Of a stretch of 64,000 nucleotides of DNA, positions 55,853 through 63,539 are shown piece by piece; positions within the stretch are counted from its first letter, which is position 1, and every line of letters begins with the position of its first letter. The stretch covers positions 159,778 to 223,777 of the forward strand of contig JAFEDD010000002.1 in assembly GCA_018241765.1 (NCBI GenBank). The letters are read 5' to 3'. The notes below the pieces were generated by a model. That model was not told the DNA's origin and searched no databases. It saw only the letters and a list, made by a program, of their open reading frames with translations. Source of the DNA: Pseudomonadota bacterium. GTDB taxonomy: Bacteria > Pseudomonadota > Gammaproteobacteria > Burkholderiales > Casimicrobiaceae. The translations under genes and the position numbers were made by a program.

Positions 55853-57408
55853 ACCTCCTGCTCCTCGCATTCAATCTCCGCGACGATGGCATCAATGTCC
55901 TTCCGAAGCTGGTCGATCCTAGCCACAGTGGATTTCAGTTCCGCATTGAGCTGAGCGATGTCCACCACTTCGCGGTTGTCTTTGGCTTCGATATAGCTGC
56001 TGACCGACAGGTTGTAATCGTTGGCCGCAATCTTTTCCAGCGGGACGGATTGCGCGAAGTGGGCGATATCGGCCTTGCTGTCGAACACAGCCATGATTTG
56101 ATCGATATGCGAATCCAGCAGGACGTTGTTATTGGTTTCTTTCTTGAATAGCACGCTGGCGTCGATGAACTGAGTAGTCGTGTTTTTCTTGTTTTTCGCC
56201 AGCACCAGAATGTTCACCGCAATGGTTGTGCCGTAAAACAGGTTGGGCGCGAGCGAGATCACGGTTTCGACGTAGTTGTTATCCACCAGATACTGGCGGA
56301 TTTTCTGCTCGGCGCCGCCCCGGTAGAAAATGCCAGGGAAACAGACAATCGCAGCGCGGCCTTTGCTGGAGAGGTAGTTGAGCGCGTGCAATACAAAGGC
56401 AAAGTCGGCCTTGGACTTGGGCGCGAGTACGCCGGCCGGGGCGAAGCGCTCGTCGTTGATCAGCGTGGGGTCGTCGCTGCCGATCCACTTCACCGAGTAC
56501 GGTGGGTTGGAGACGATGGCATCAAATGGCCGGTCGTCAGCGAAATGCGGCTCTTCCAACGTGTTGCCCAACTGGATGTTGAACTTGTCGTAGTTCACGT
56601 TGTGCAAGAACATGTTCATCCGCGCCAAGTTGTACGTGGTGTGGTTGATTTCTTGCCCGAAGAAACCGTCTTCGATCAAGTGCTGATCGAAGTGCTTTTT
56701 GGCTTGCAGCAGCAGCGAGCCAGAGCCGCAGGCGGGGTCATAAATCTTGTTGACGCTGGTTTGCTTGTGCATCGCAAGCTGTGCGATCAGCTTGGACACA
56801 TGCTGCGGCGTGAAAAACTCGCCGCCCGACTTGCCCGCGTTCGCGGCGTAGTTGGAGATCAGGAACTCATAGGCATCGCCGAACAGGTCGATGCGACTGG
56901 TGTCGAAACCGCCGAAGTCCAGCTCCGCCACGCGTTTGAGCACTTTGGACAGTCGATCGTTCTTGTCTTTGACGGTGTTGCCAAGGCGGTTGCTGGTGGT
57001 GTCGAAGTCAGCAAACAGGCCTTTGATGTCGCGCTCGGAGGGGTAACCGTTGGCGGAAGCTTCGATGGCGGCAAAGACGTTGGCCAGATCGGTATTCAGG
57101 CTTTCGTTGGTGTTGGCGTTGGCCGCGACATTAACAAACAACTGGCTGGGGTAGATGAAGTAGCCTTTGGTCTTGATGGCGTCGTCTTTGGCGGCAGCGA
57201 TGTTCGGATCACTGTCTGCCATGGCGGCGTAATTGACAGAGGGGTCGCCGCCGGTGATGTAGTCGATGAAGTTCTCGCTGATGAAGCGATAGAACAGGGT
57301 GCCCAGCACGTATTGCTTGAAGTCCCAGCCATCGACGGCACCGCGGACGTCATTGGCGATATCCCAGATCTTGCGCTGTAGGGCAGCGCGTTGTTCGTTG
57401 CTTGTCAT
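55849..57408 (-). CDS. hsdM: Type I restriction-modification methyltransferase HsdM
   Basis: 519 residues, N6-adenine methyltransferase. An N-terminal helical HsdM domain ([37 protein letters not shown]) precedes SAM motif I ([19 protein letters not shown] near residue 218) and motif IV NPPY ([18 protein letters not shown] near residue 297). The C-terminal coiled tail ([20 protein letters not shown]) contacts HsdS. It is the first large gene of the hsdM-hsdS-prrC-hsdR run and corresponds to prrA in E. coli. Confidence 0.96.
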   Translation of the reverse strand: MTSNEQRAALQRKIWDIANDVRGAVDGWDFKQYVLGTLFYRFISENFIDYITGGDPSVNYAAMADSDPNIAAAKDDAIKTKGYFIYPSQLFVNVAANANTNESLNTDLANVFAAIEASANGYPSERDIKGLFADFDTTSNRLGNTVKDKNDRLSKVLKRVAELDFGGFDTSRIDLFGDAYEFLISNYAANAGKSGGEFFTPQHVSKLIAQLAMHKQTSVNKIYDPACGSGSLLLQAKKHFDQHLIEDGFFGQEINHTTYNLARMNMFLHNVNYDKFNIQLGNTLEEPHFADDRPFDAIVSNPPYSVKWIGSDDPTLINDERFAPAGVLAPKSKADFAFVLHALNYLSSKGRAAIVCFPGIFYRGGAEQKIRQYLVDNNYVETVISLAPNLFYGTTIAVNILVLAKNKKNTTTQFIDASVLFKKETNNNVLLDSHIDQIMAVFDSKADIAHFAQSVPLEKIAANDYNLSVSSYIEAKDNREVVDIAQLNAELKSTVARIDQLRKDIDAIVAEIECEEQEV

Positions 57409-57442
57409 CTTAAAAGTCCAGTTTTGATTCGTTGGGTCCGGC

Positions 57443-57628
57443 TCAGGCTCGATGCTTGAACTGGAGGAAATGGGTTGTTACGGCAAGAGGGCCGCGTTCT
57501 ATCTCCCTGCTTTTGTCGCCTTGGGTCGATAGAAAACCTTGCTTCTTCAGGCGGTTGCCGACGTATCGCCCAGCTTCTATCACCCATCTATCGACGATAG
57601 AGCACAGGTTGTCCGATAGGCTGTTCAT
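57443..57628 (-). CDS. Small hypothetical protein in the RM operon
   Basis: 61 residues ([20 protein letters not shown] ... [10 protein letters not shown]). Not recognised. Support is positional: its ATG overlaps the stop of the AlbA_2 gene as ATGA, and it fills the otherwise empty gap before hsdM, ending 34 bases from it. It is mildly basic with no hydrophobic segment. It could be a regulator or an inhibitor of the RM/PrrC module, or a non-functional ORF. Confidence 0.45.
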   Translation of the reverse strand: MNSLSDNLCSIVDRWVIEAGRYVGNRLKKQGFLSTQGDKSREIERGPLAVTTHFLQFKHRA

Positions 57629-59262
57629 GCCACTGCCCAGTACCGCCGCCAGCGGTTGTTGCCCTCAAAGCGGACGTCCCCGCGCTCGATCAGCTCTTCC
57701 AGCGCGCGCTTGACTTGCTTGGGATGGATTTCGCCGCCGACGCGCTGGTGGATGTCGCTGATGGCTGATCTGGGGTAGCGCTGCAGGTCTTCCAAGACCA
57801 GCGCGGCCAGGCGGTGTGGCTCAATGCGTTTGAGGGTGGTCTCGCCGGTGAACTGGAGGCTGCGCAGCAAGCTGGGGTCAACAAAGTAACGTGTTGCCTG
57901 GGTACGCCCGGCGCTTTGCACCAACTGCCAATCCAGCAGGCGTTTGAGCCAGGGTTGCAGTGCTTCAACCGATGGCAGCTCAAGCGACGTTGCCAGCTCG
58001 CGTGCCGTCAGCGCATCATGTTGCGCCAACAGGCCCAATGCGATCCTCTCGCGCTGCGTGAGCTGATAGGTTTGATCTGCCTTCGCAATGAAGTCGATGA
58101 CCTCGGGCTTAAGGATGCGGCGGCGCACTGTCACCTGCACACGGTCGTGGGTCTCGATCAACTCGGGAGCCGGGCGGCCCTGTGAGAGCAGCACCTCGAA
58201 GATCTTGTCGAAGCCGCTGCCTTCCCGCTCCATCAGTTTCAAGTCATGGAACAGGCGTGCCAGGTGTTCGTTACGGCGTACCGTAGTGTGGAGCACGTTC
58301 TGCGGCGAGACGCCCAGCGGTAGCGGTCCAGGGTTGACCACTTCCAGCCGGTCTGGATGCAGGTTCAAAAAGATGTCACCGCGCTGGGTGTAGGGGCGAT
58401 GTACCAATGCGTTGACCAATAACTCGCGCACCACGATTTCATCGAAAGCGGGCACGTTCTGACGGTACAGGCCATCGGGCAGCTCGTAGCGCTCGCGGAA
58501 GTCTGGCACCTCCTGCCAGACCGCTTCGATCAACTCCATCGGGCTTTGCGTGTGGTCGTCCCAAACCAGCTTGTTGACCTTCTGCCCGTGCTCGTCGTAC
58601 TTGATGAACTGGATGACCGGAGCGGTGGTCAGTTGCGCGCGATGATGCTGGCGACCGAGACTGAGCACGCCCAGATTGGTGAGGTTCGGTCCTTGTGCGA
58701 GCTGATAGTGATCGAGCAACTCGTCGTCAGACTTCTCCTTCACAGAAGGCTTGACGCGATCCGATGCACGCAAGGCTGCAAGCAGCTTGTCGCGTTTGGC
58801 GACATCGATCTCAGCACGTGAAACTTGCAAGGTGATTTGCGTTTCCCACGGTAATGCGGAACGCTCACTGGCGAGGCGCATCACGTCATCACCCGTCACG
58901 GGCTTGCTTTGATCGGCCACGCGCAGGAAATAGCGGCCGTCCGTGGTAGACGCAACAGCCATGGCGCGCGGAATTCGCAATTCGATGTATTGGCCGCCAT
59001 TCGGGGAGATGGTGACATCCGGCAGCACCGTCACGTTAACGGTGCGCTCCGCCAGCTTGCGACGTAGTGTGTCTGGCAGGTCTGGAGGGACACGCTGATC
59101 GGCGGGAGGCTCGCTCTGGCCATCCTCGATCCCCAGCAGCAGGCGGCCACCGGTTGCATTGGCAAAGGCAATGCAGTCCTTAGCGATTTCGTTCCAGTCC
59201 GCCGTCTTGCCGGTTACGGCACGCAAGGACTTCTGGTCAAGGAGTTGTCCTTCCAAGCTCAC
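57625..59262 (-). CDS. AlbA_2 (Schlafen-type) DNA-binding protein with RecG-like ATPase-C domain
   Basis: 545 residues. The N-terminal AlbA_2 domain shows KDCIAFANATGGRLLLGIED near residue 29. The middle region resembles the conserved C-terminal half of putative RecG-type transcriptional regulators (VVRELLVNALVHRPYTQRGD, LEVVNPGPLP, GSGFDKIFE). The last 120 residues look like winged helices (LTQRERIALGLLAQHDALTA, IHPKQVKRALEELIERGDVR). The start is GTG at 59262 behind AAGGTG. It lies between an HTH gene and hsdM on the same strand. AlbA_2 proteins are frequent neighbours of type I RM systems. Whether it regulates the operon or acts in defence is unknown. Confidence 0.82.
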   Translation of the reverse strand: MSLEGQLLDQKSLRAVTGKTADWNEIAKDCIAFANATGGRLLLGIEDGQSEPPADQRVPPDLPDTLRRKLAERTVNVTVLPDVTISPNGGQYIELRIPRAMAVASTTDGRYFLRVADQSKPVTGDDVMRLASERSALPWETQITLQVSRAEIDVAKRDKLLAALRASDRVKPSVKEKSDDELLDHYQLAQGPNLTNLGVLSLGRQHHRAQLTTAPVIQFIKYDEHGQKVNKLVWDDHTQSPMELIEAVWQEVPDFRERYELPDGLYRQNVPAFDEIVVRELLVNALVHRPYTQRGDIFLNLHPDRLEVVNPGPLPLGVSPQNVLHTTVRRNEHLARLFHDLKLMEREGSGFDKIFEVLLSQGRPAPELIETHDRVQVTVRRRILKPEVIDFIAKADQTYQLTQRERIALGLLAQHDALTARELATSLELPSVEALQPWLKRLLDWQLVQSAGRTQATRYFVDPSLLRSLQFTGETTLKRIEPHRLAALVLEDLQRYPRSAISDIHQRVGGEIHPKQVKRALEELIERGDVRFEGNNRWRRYWAVA

Positions 59263-59284
59263 ACGTCACCTTCCCCTGCTGGAT

Positions 59285-59491
59285 TCATTTTTGTTCGCTC
59301 CCATCGCCCGATTCTTCATCGGCACCTCCCGCTCGGACCCACTCATCCACTTCGGTTAGCTGAAACTTCCACAGCCGTCCGACACGATGTGCGGGAAGCC
59401 CCTTGCGTTCCCTCCAGCGATAAACGGTGTCCTTGGCAACACCCAGGTGCTGGGCAACGTCTTCGGCAGTAACCCAAGGTTCAATGCTCAT
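59285..59491 (-). CDS. Excisionase/MerR-type helix-turn-helix protein
   Basis: 68 residues. A single winged HTH of the helix_turn_helix_17 (excisionase) type: WVTAEDVAQHLGVAKDTVYR, RKGLPAHRVGRLWKFQLTEV then DEWVRAGG. It precedes the AlbA_2 and hsd genes by 22 bases. Such small HTH proteins regulate RM operons or help integrase-mediated excision. The first role is favoured by position, since alpA and the integrase lie elsewhere. Confidence 0.85.
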   Translation of the reverse strand: MSIEPWVTAEDVAQHLGVAKDTVYRWRERKGLPAHRVGRLWKFQLTEVDEWVRAGGADEESGDGSEQK

Positions 59492-59620
59492 GTCGATGGC
59501 GCTCTGCCTGCATTAGTGAAAGTCGTTGAGGATCGTTTTAAGTCTACCAGCAGAGCGCTCACAAAGCACCCTTTCGCTATTGAGTCACGCTGCAGAGAAG
59601 TTGGCGTAGGGACACTCGAT

Positions 59621-60466
59621 TCAGGTGGCGGGTGGCTCACTCGACCCGTACTTTGCCTCCAGCGCCAGGACCCGTGCTTCCCTTGCCTCCAGTTCATCCA
59701 TCACAGCTCTCGCTTCTAGCATCGTCTTCTGTGCAAAGGCGCGAAGCTGGCGATCACGTTCGCTAGTCCCACGCGTGATCTCACGCGCCCGCTGAAGCAA
59801 CGCGGCCTGCGCCGGCAGCCCGAACTTCACCCGCGTCCACTGCGCTCGACTCATACGCTGACGGCCTGGCCCCAAGCGAGCGAGTCCAGACGGCCCGGCA
59901 ACGTGCTCCCAGAATCGGTCCTGAAATGCGCGCATCGCCGTGTTGTAGGCAAGGCGCTGTTCCCTGGGTGTTTGAGCGCCCTTTGCCGCACGAAAGCCGG
60001 GGTGCAAGTCCTTGACGTTGCCACCGTCAGGATTGACGACATAGAAGTGGAGGTGCGGGTGCGCCTCGTCGGTGTGCTCGACAACGGACCGAAGGCGATC
60101 ACCGAATTCCATTTGCAGCCATTCCAAGGCGCTTTGCTTCCAGTAGCTGTACTCAATGCCGCCACGTGGATACGACGCTACGCCAGCCAGCAGGACGGAC
60201 GCATCCTTTCGCAAACGGCGACCTGCTGCATCACGACTGCGCGCATGGATGGCGCCAACTTCGGCTTCCAACTCTGTCAGGCTGGAGCCAAGCAGCAGGA
60301 TAGGTGGCCTCGGCCTCGGCACATGCAAGCAGGCTTGCGGCTCGCGGCTGGCCTCCGCAATCACGTCGCGCACAGCCCATTTTCGATCTGCTCCCCGCGA
60401 GGTTTTCTTAGGTGGGTGCAGCGAGTAGACCGATATGTGAACAAACTGGATGCCGCCTGTGATCAT
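59621..60466 (-). CDS. MobV-type relaxase (plasmid recombination enzyme family)
   Basis: 281 residues. The metal-binding motif HTDEAHPHLHFYVVNPDGG near residue 138 is the H-x-D-E-x2-P-H-x-H signature of MobV (Pre/Mob) relaxases. It is preceded by YSYWKQSALEWLQMEFGDRL and followed by a helical, coiled-coil tail (ARAVMDELEAREARVLALEA). It would nick oriT so that the island can be carried by a helper conjugation system. The N-terminal part is less typical (SVYSLHPPKKTSRGADRKWA). No mating-pair genes are present, so the element is mobilizable at most. Confidence 0.8.
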   Translation of the reverse strand: MITGGIQFVHISVYSLHPPKKTSRGADRKWAVRDVIAEASREPQACLHVPRPRPPILLLGSSLTELEAEVGAIHARSRDAAGRRLRKDASVLLAGVASYPRGGIEYSYWKQSALEWLQMEFGDRLRSVVEHTDEAHPHLHFYVVNPDGGNVKDLHPGFRAAKGAQTPREQRLAYNTAMRAFQDRFWEHVAGPSGLARLGPGRQRMSRAQWTRVKFGLPAQAALLQRAREITRGTSERDRQLRAFAQKTMLEARAVMDELEAREARVLALEAKYGSSEPPAT

Positions 60467-60524
60467 GGGGCACCGTCGCTGGAAACATAGTGACCGACTA
60501 TATTTATCGCCGCTGTCGCAGCAA

Positions 60525-60697
60525 TAAATGTCGGCCAGGGGAAAATCCCCTGGACCCCGCCGCCCAATGTGCGAACAGTGTGTTCAAACTGTGCGAACCA
60601 ATGGGCGAAACTGTGTGAGCAACTGGCCGACTTGATGCCAACCATTGTGCAAACAATGTGGCCACAATGTGGGGGCACTGTGGCGCATATTGTGTAA
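60525..60697. other. Candidate oriT region next to the relaxase
   Basis: Non-coding stretch directly upstream of the relaxase gene. It contains a perfect hairpin (CCAGGGGA / TCCCCTGG around AAA, about 60536-60554) next to GACCCCGCCGCCC. Beyond it is a run of related ACTGTGCGAAC / AACTGTGTGAGC / CATTGTGCAAACAATG motifs, the last a perfect 6-bp inverted repeat with a 4-base loop. Hairpin plus repeats beside a relaxase gene is what an oriT looks like. The nick site is not identified. Confidence 0.5.
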
Positions 60698-61096
60698 TCA
60701 GTGTGTGAGTTGCCCACGGCTTCTCCGCTGATTACCGAAAAGTTGGATGAGCAGACCATCGTTCGCCAGGCTCCTCAACAACTCCGGGGCAACCAAATGA
60801 ACTGGGGTTGATGAGACCTGCAGCAGCCTGTCGATGACGGCATCGAATGGAAGCCGGGCCACATACTCGCGCAGCACGAAGCCGCTGTCCGTGTATTCGA
60901 TCAACGTGGTCTGATCGAGCGCAATGAGACAAAGCCGCATGCATCGGCCGTTACCGAGAGCTGGTTGCGGTATGCATTCAATATTGACCCTGCCCGTCGC
61001 CACGGTGCAGGTTTGCATCCATCCCCAGCCAGCCCATTTGTCATCCGTCACGACATCTTGCCAAGCGAATCGGCTTTCAAAGTTTTTGTTGTTCAT
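60698..61096 (-). CDS. Hypothetical protein of the mobilization region
   Basis: 132 residues, not recognised. It starts with an ATG overlapping the stop of the replication-type gene (ATGA), so it is probably translated with it. It is soluble, with RLCLIALDQTTLIEYTDSGF in the middle and LLRSLANDGLLIQLFG near the end. It may be an accessory to replication or transfer. Confidence 0.65.
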   Translation of the reverse strand: MNNKNFESRFAWQDVVTDDKWAGWGWMQTCTVATGRVNIECIPQPALGNGRCMRLCLIALDQTTLIEYTDSGFVLREYVARLPFDAVIDRLLQVSSTPVHLVAPELLRSLANDGLLIQLFGNQRRSRGQLTH

Positions 61097-62001
61097 GCAG
61101 TGCCTCGTGGTATTACCGGTTTCTGCGCCTTCTTTGCGAGTTCATTGCGCATCTGCTGGAGCCTTTCTCTGACTTGAGCCCTGTCCACCGATGGCCGATC
61201 CGTCTCGATTGTTCGAGCTGGCTCAGCTGCGGCCTCCACGGCACGTTGCCGCCTGATGATTTGCCGAAGGTCCCGTCGCAGCTCTGACCCAGCCGACAAG
61301 CTGAACTTGCCCTCGCGAGCCCTGCGTAACAAGGAGGCCAGGAATTGGGGGATAGTCTTCCGGATGCTGTTTTGGCGCTTGCATTCGAGGACTTCTGTCA
61401 AAACATCCAGGGCTACAGCTGTGGGGAGACCCGCGCATTGATCCCGCGTCTTTTGGGGTTCGAGTGATAGCTTTTGACACAACCACAACCAGCACTCTTC
61501 ATCCCCCTCGTCCATGATCAAGGTCGGCGACTCGTCAGTGTCAGGAGGCGTGTCCTCTGGCCCGGTAGTTGTTTTTGATGAATCCAATGTTTCTACAAAT
61601 ACAGTGTTTGTAGCCCCTTGATCGCCTTGAACTGGCTGATCCAGAACTGGCTCTTCCACACGTGGGTTTTCAAGGTGTGGAGCCCAGTCCACAATCGGCT
61701 CATCACTGACAATCCATTTCGAATGGATGAAGCGCCCGGATGCAGAGCGCTCACGGACGATTCGTATGTAATTCAGCCGCTCAAGCTGTTGGATCGCGCT
61801 GCGCATTGCCGTTTCCCCCTCCTTGCGCGCTTTGCAAAGAAATTCGATGCTGATACGAAACCCTGGGGGGAGTGACAGCAGATGAACTATCACCCCAAGA
61901 GATTTCGAGCTAAGTTCGTCATTGCGAATCAAAGCATTCGGGATTTGAGTGAAATTCCCCATGTGCCGACGCCGAACGATCAGCAATTGAGAGGCGTTCA
62001 T
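61093..62001 (-). CDS. Helix-turn-helix replication-initiator-like protein
   Basis: 302 residues from the ATG at 62001, which has GGAG six bases upstream (a GTG four codons earlier is in frame). The N-terminal 100 residues form a winged-helix domain like that of plasmid/phage replication proteins: FTQIPNALIRNDELSSKSLG, VHLLSLPPGFRISIEFLCKA, IQQLERLNYIRIVRERSASG. After an acidic linker, the C-terminal half is helical (TIPQFLASLLRRAREG). Genes of this kind sit between alpA and mob in integrative mobilizable elements. Whether it initiates replication of the excised circle is inferred. Confidence 0.7.
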   Translation of the reverse strand: MNASQLLIVRRRHMGNFTQIPNALIRNDELSSKSLGVIVHLLSLPPGFRISIEFLCKARKEGETAMRSAIQQLERLNYIRIVRERSASGRFIHSKWIVSDEPIVDWAPHLENPRVEEPVLDQPVQGDQGATNTVFVETLDSSKTTTGPEDTPPDTDESPTLIMDEGDEECWLWLCQKLSLEPQKTRDQCAGLPTAVALDVLTEVLECKRQNSIRKTIPQFLASLLRRAREGKFSLSAGSELRRDLRQIIRRQRAVEAAAEPARTIETDRPSVDRAQVRERLQQMRNELAKKAQKPVIPRGTA

Positions 62002-62025
62002 GGGCGTCTCCACTGACCTTCATGA

Positions 62026-62238
62026 TCAGCGACCCACCCGTGCGGTAGCGGCTTGCAGGGCGATCCAAGCCTCGACCTCCTCTGCCAAAAAACCAATGGC
62101 CGCGTTGCGAGAGCCAGAGTTACCCAATCGAATTGGGCGCGGAAAGGTTGGGTCTGTTCTCGTTCTGCGCCAGATGGTGACGCGGTTCATGCCCAGTTGG
62201 GTTTCTAGATCGGAATATCGAAGGATGCGTGCAGTCAT
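62026..62238 (-). CDS. AlpA-family transcriptional regulator
   Basis: 70 residues. Typical AlpA/P4-type HTH: ILRYSDLETQLGMNRVTIWR, then FPRPIRLG and the C-terminal IGFLAEEVEAWIA. AlpA proteins activate integrase or excision in P4-like elements. It is 24 bases upstream of the replication-type gene and forms one operon with it and the mobilization genes. Confidence 0.9.
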   Translation of the reverse strand: MTARILRYSDLETQLGMNRVTIWRRTRTDPTFPRPIRLGNSGSRNAAIGFLAEEVEAWIALQAATARVGR

Positions 62239-62693
62239 GGGTCGCTCTCGTTGTTACATGCAATGAGCGAATTCTTGATCCACGCAGGCGGGAATGTCGA
62301 CAAGGTCAATTTGCCGCCAATTAGCAGCAAATGGATGCCAATAACAAGAATTTGTATACCGTGTCAGAAACTTGAGACGCGATATTTCTAACAGCGACGC
62401 CGCCTTGAATGCTGAAGTTCAGCAGACCCAACGAATGACTGCACTTCTTCTGAGCGAAGAACTGAAGTGGCACGGCGATAGAAGGGAAGAGCGAAGATCG
62501 GATTGCCAATCAACCCCATCGGAAATTAGATGCCAGACTCGCGAAACTCACTCAAACATCAGAAAAATGCATTGTCATTTTTCGAGCTTAAAAAGTTCCT
62601 TGTTTGACAATGGGTTATGCCACCCGAACGAATAGAGGGGCGCAAAGTCGGATCTGATGAAAAAATTCTTCGCCTGTTGTAAATATGCGACAG
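62239..62693. other. Gene-free region upstream of alpA
   Basis: 455 bases without a gene I can support. It is AT-richer than the chromosome. An ATTTGC / GCAAAT inverted repeat (62309-62332) about 70 bases from the alpA start could be an operator. The right end of the island may lie here or beyond the window; no direct repeat of the 44.4 kb edge was found by eye. Confidence 0.5.
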
Positions 62694-63422
62694 TTAGTCT
62701 CGCCGTGCCGCGACTTTCCCGTTTTCAATCCATGCCGCAATGGTTGTCGGATCAACTCCAAGACGAATTGCAGAGCGAAGTGCCTGCTCTAATTTTTGCC
62801 ATCCACCTCTTGCGCTGCTGTTTGTTGCAACGGTCGTTGCATCGGTATTGCTCAGTCGAAACAGCAAGCCATCCAGTAACTCGTCATCCCCAATTTCACA
62901 TGCTGCTTGCTCCGCCAAGGTCAACAAGGCGTCACGCGTTGCAGGCAGTTGATCTATGGGAAGAGAGGAAAGCGGTTCTGGCAGTGTGATCACCCGACGC
63001 GGTTGGATTAGATCGACCAAGTCACTTGCAGCAGCAATGCCTGGTGTCAACTCGACACGAACGAGCGTTTCGCCGATCTGCAAAAACCGTGTCTTGGTGA
63101 GGCCCGGCTGGCAATCCTGATACAGGACGGCTGCTTCGGCTCTGACGAGAGCCTCCAGCACCTGCTTTAGGTCATCCAAAGCGCCAAAGTCACGCCACCT
63201 GTGAAGCATGTCTGCACGTAGCTGTTGCCCTTCGATGCCCAGGTGGTAGAGCAATGCAGCCACCCTCGGAGCCGAGATGACTTGCTCCTTACCCCGTAGC
63301 CAGACGGAAAGATTTGCTGAACGAATACCAGTGGCCGCACCTACCGAGTTCAGCGTATCGCCGCGCAGGTGCATGAGTGCGGCTGCTACAGCACGCAGTT
63401 GTTCGGCCTGAAGTGTCGACAT
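62694..63422 (-). CDS. HTH-like DNA-binding regulator, unclassified
   Basis: 242 residues from the ATG at 63422 (MSTLQAEQLRAVAAALMHLR), which has GGAGG six bases upstream. The frame is open to 63710, but that covers the divergent gene. Residues 15-60 look like an XRE-type HTH (LRGDTLNSVGAATGIRSANL, SVWLRGKEQVISAPRVAALL). The rest is helical with no known motif; a second HTH-like tail is possible at the C-terminus (GVDPTTIAAWIENGKVA). It diverges from an unknown gene across an AT-rich operator region, so it probably controls itself and that gene. Confidence 0.72.
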   Translation of the reverse strand: MSTLQAEQLRAVAAALMHLRGDTLNSVGAATGIRSANLSVWLRGKEQVISAPRVAALLYHLGIEGQQLRADMLHRWRDFGALDDLKQVLEALVRAEAAVLYQDCQPGLTKTRFLQIGETLVRVELTPGIAAASDLVDLIQPRRVITLPEPLSSLPIDQLPATRDALLTLAEQAACEIGDDELLDGLLFRLSNTDATTVATNSSARGGWQKLEQALRSAIRLGVDPTTIAAWIENGKVAARRD

Positions 63423-63452
63423 CCAGCACCTCCATTGTTCTAACAGTAAATC

Positions 63453-63514
63453 ACTATAACAAGTCAGCGTTTGCCCAGCCAAGGCTTGGCATGTTGCCTT
63501 TGTGTTGTTATAGT
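63453..63514. promoter_or_regulatory. Divergent operator with 10-bp inverted repeats
   Basis: ACTATAACAA (63453-63462) and TTGTTATAGT (63505-63514) are perfect inverted copies. Between them lies GCCAAG-G-CTTGGC (63478-63490), a second perfect dyad, and a further TATAGTTATAC follows. The AT-rich arms can also hold the -10 boxes of both divergent genes. Confidence 0.6.
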
Positions 63515-63539
63515 AAATTATAGTTATACGGAGGATGCC

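Noticed and set aside
62372-62635. 87-codon plus-strand frame with TTG start
   Set aside because: No ribosome site, no recognisable domain, and it lies in an otherwise empty regulatory region.
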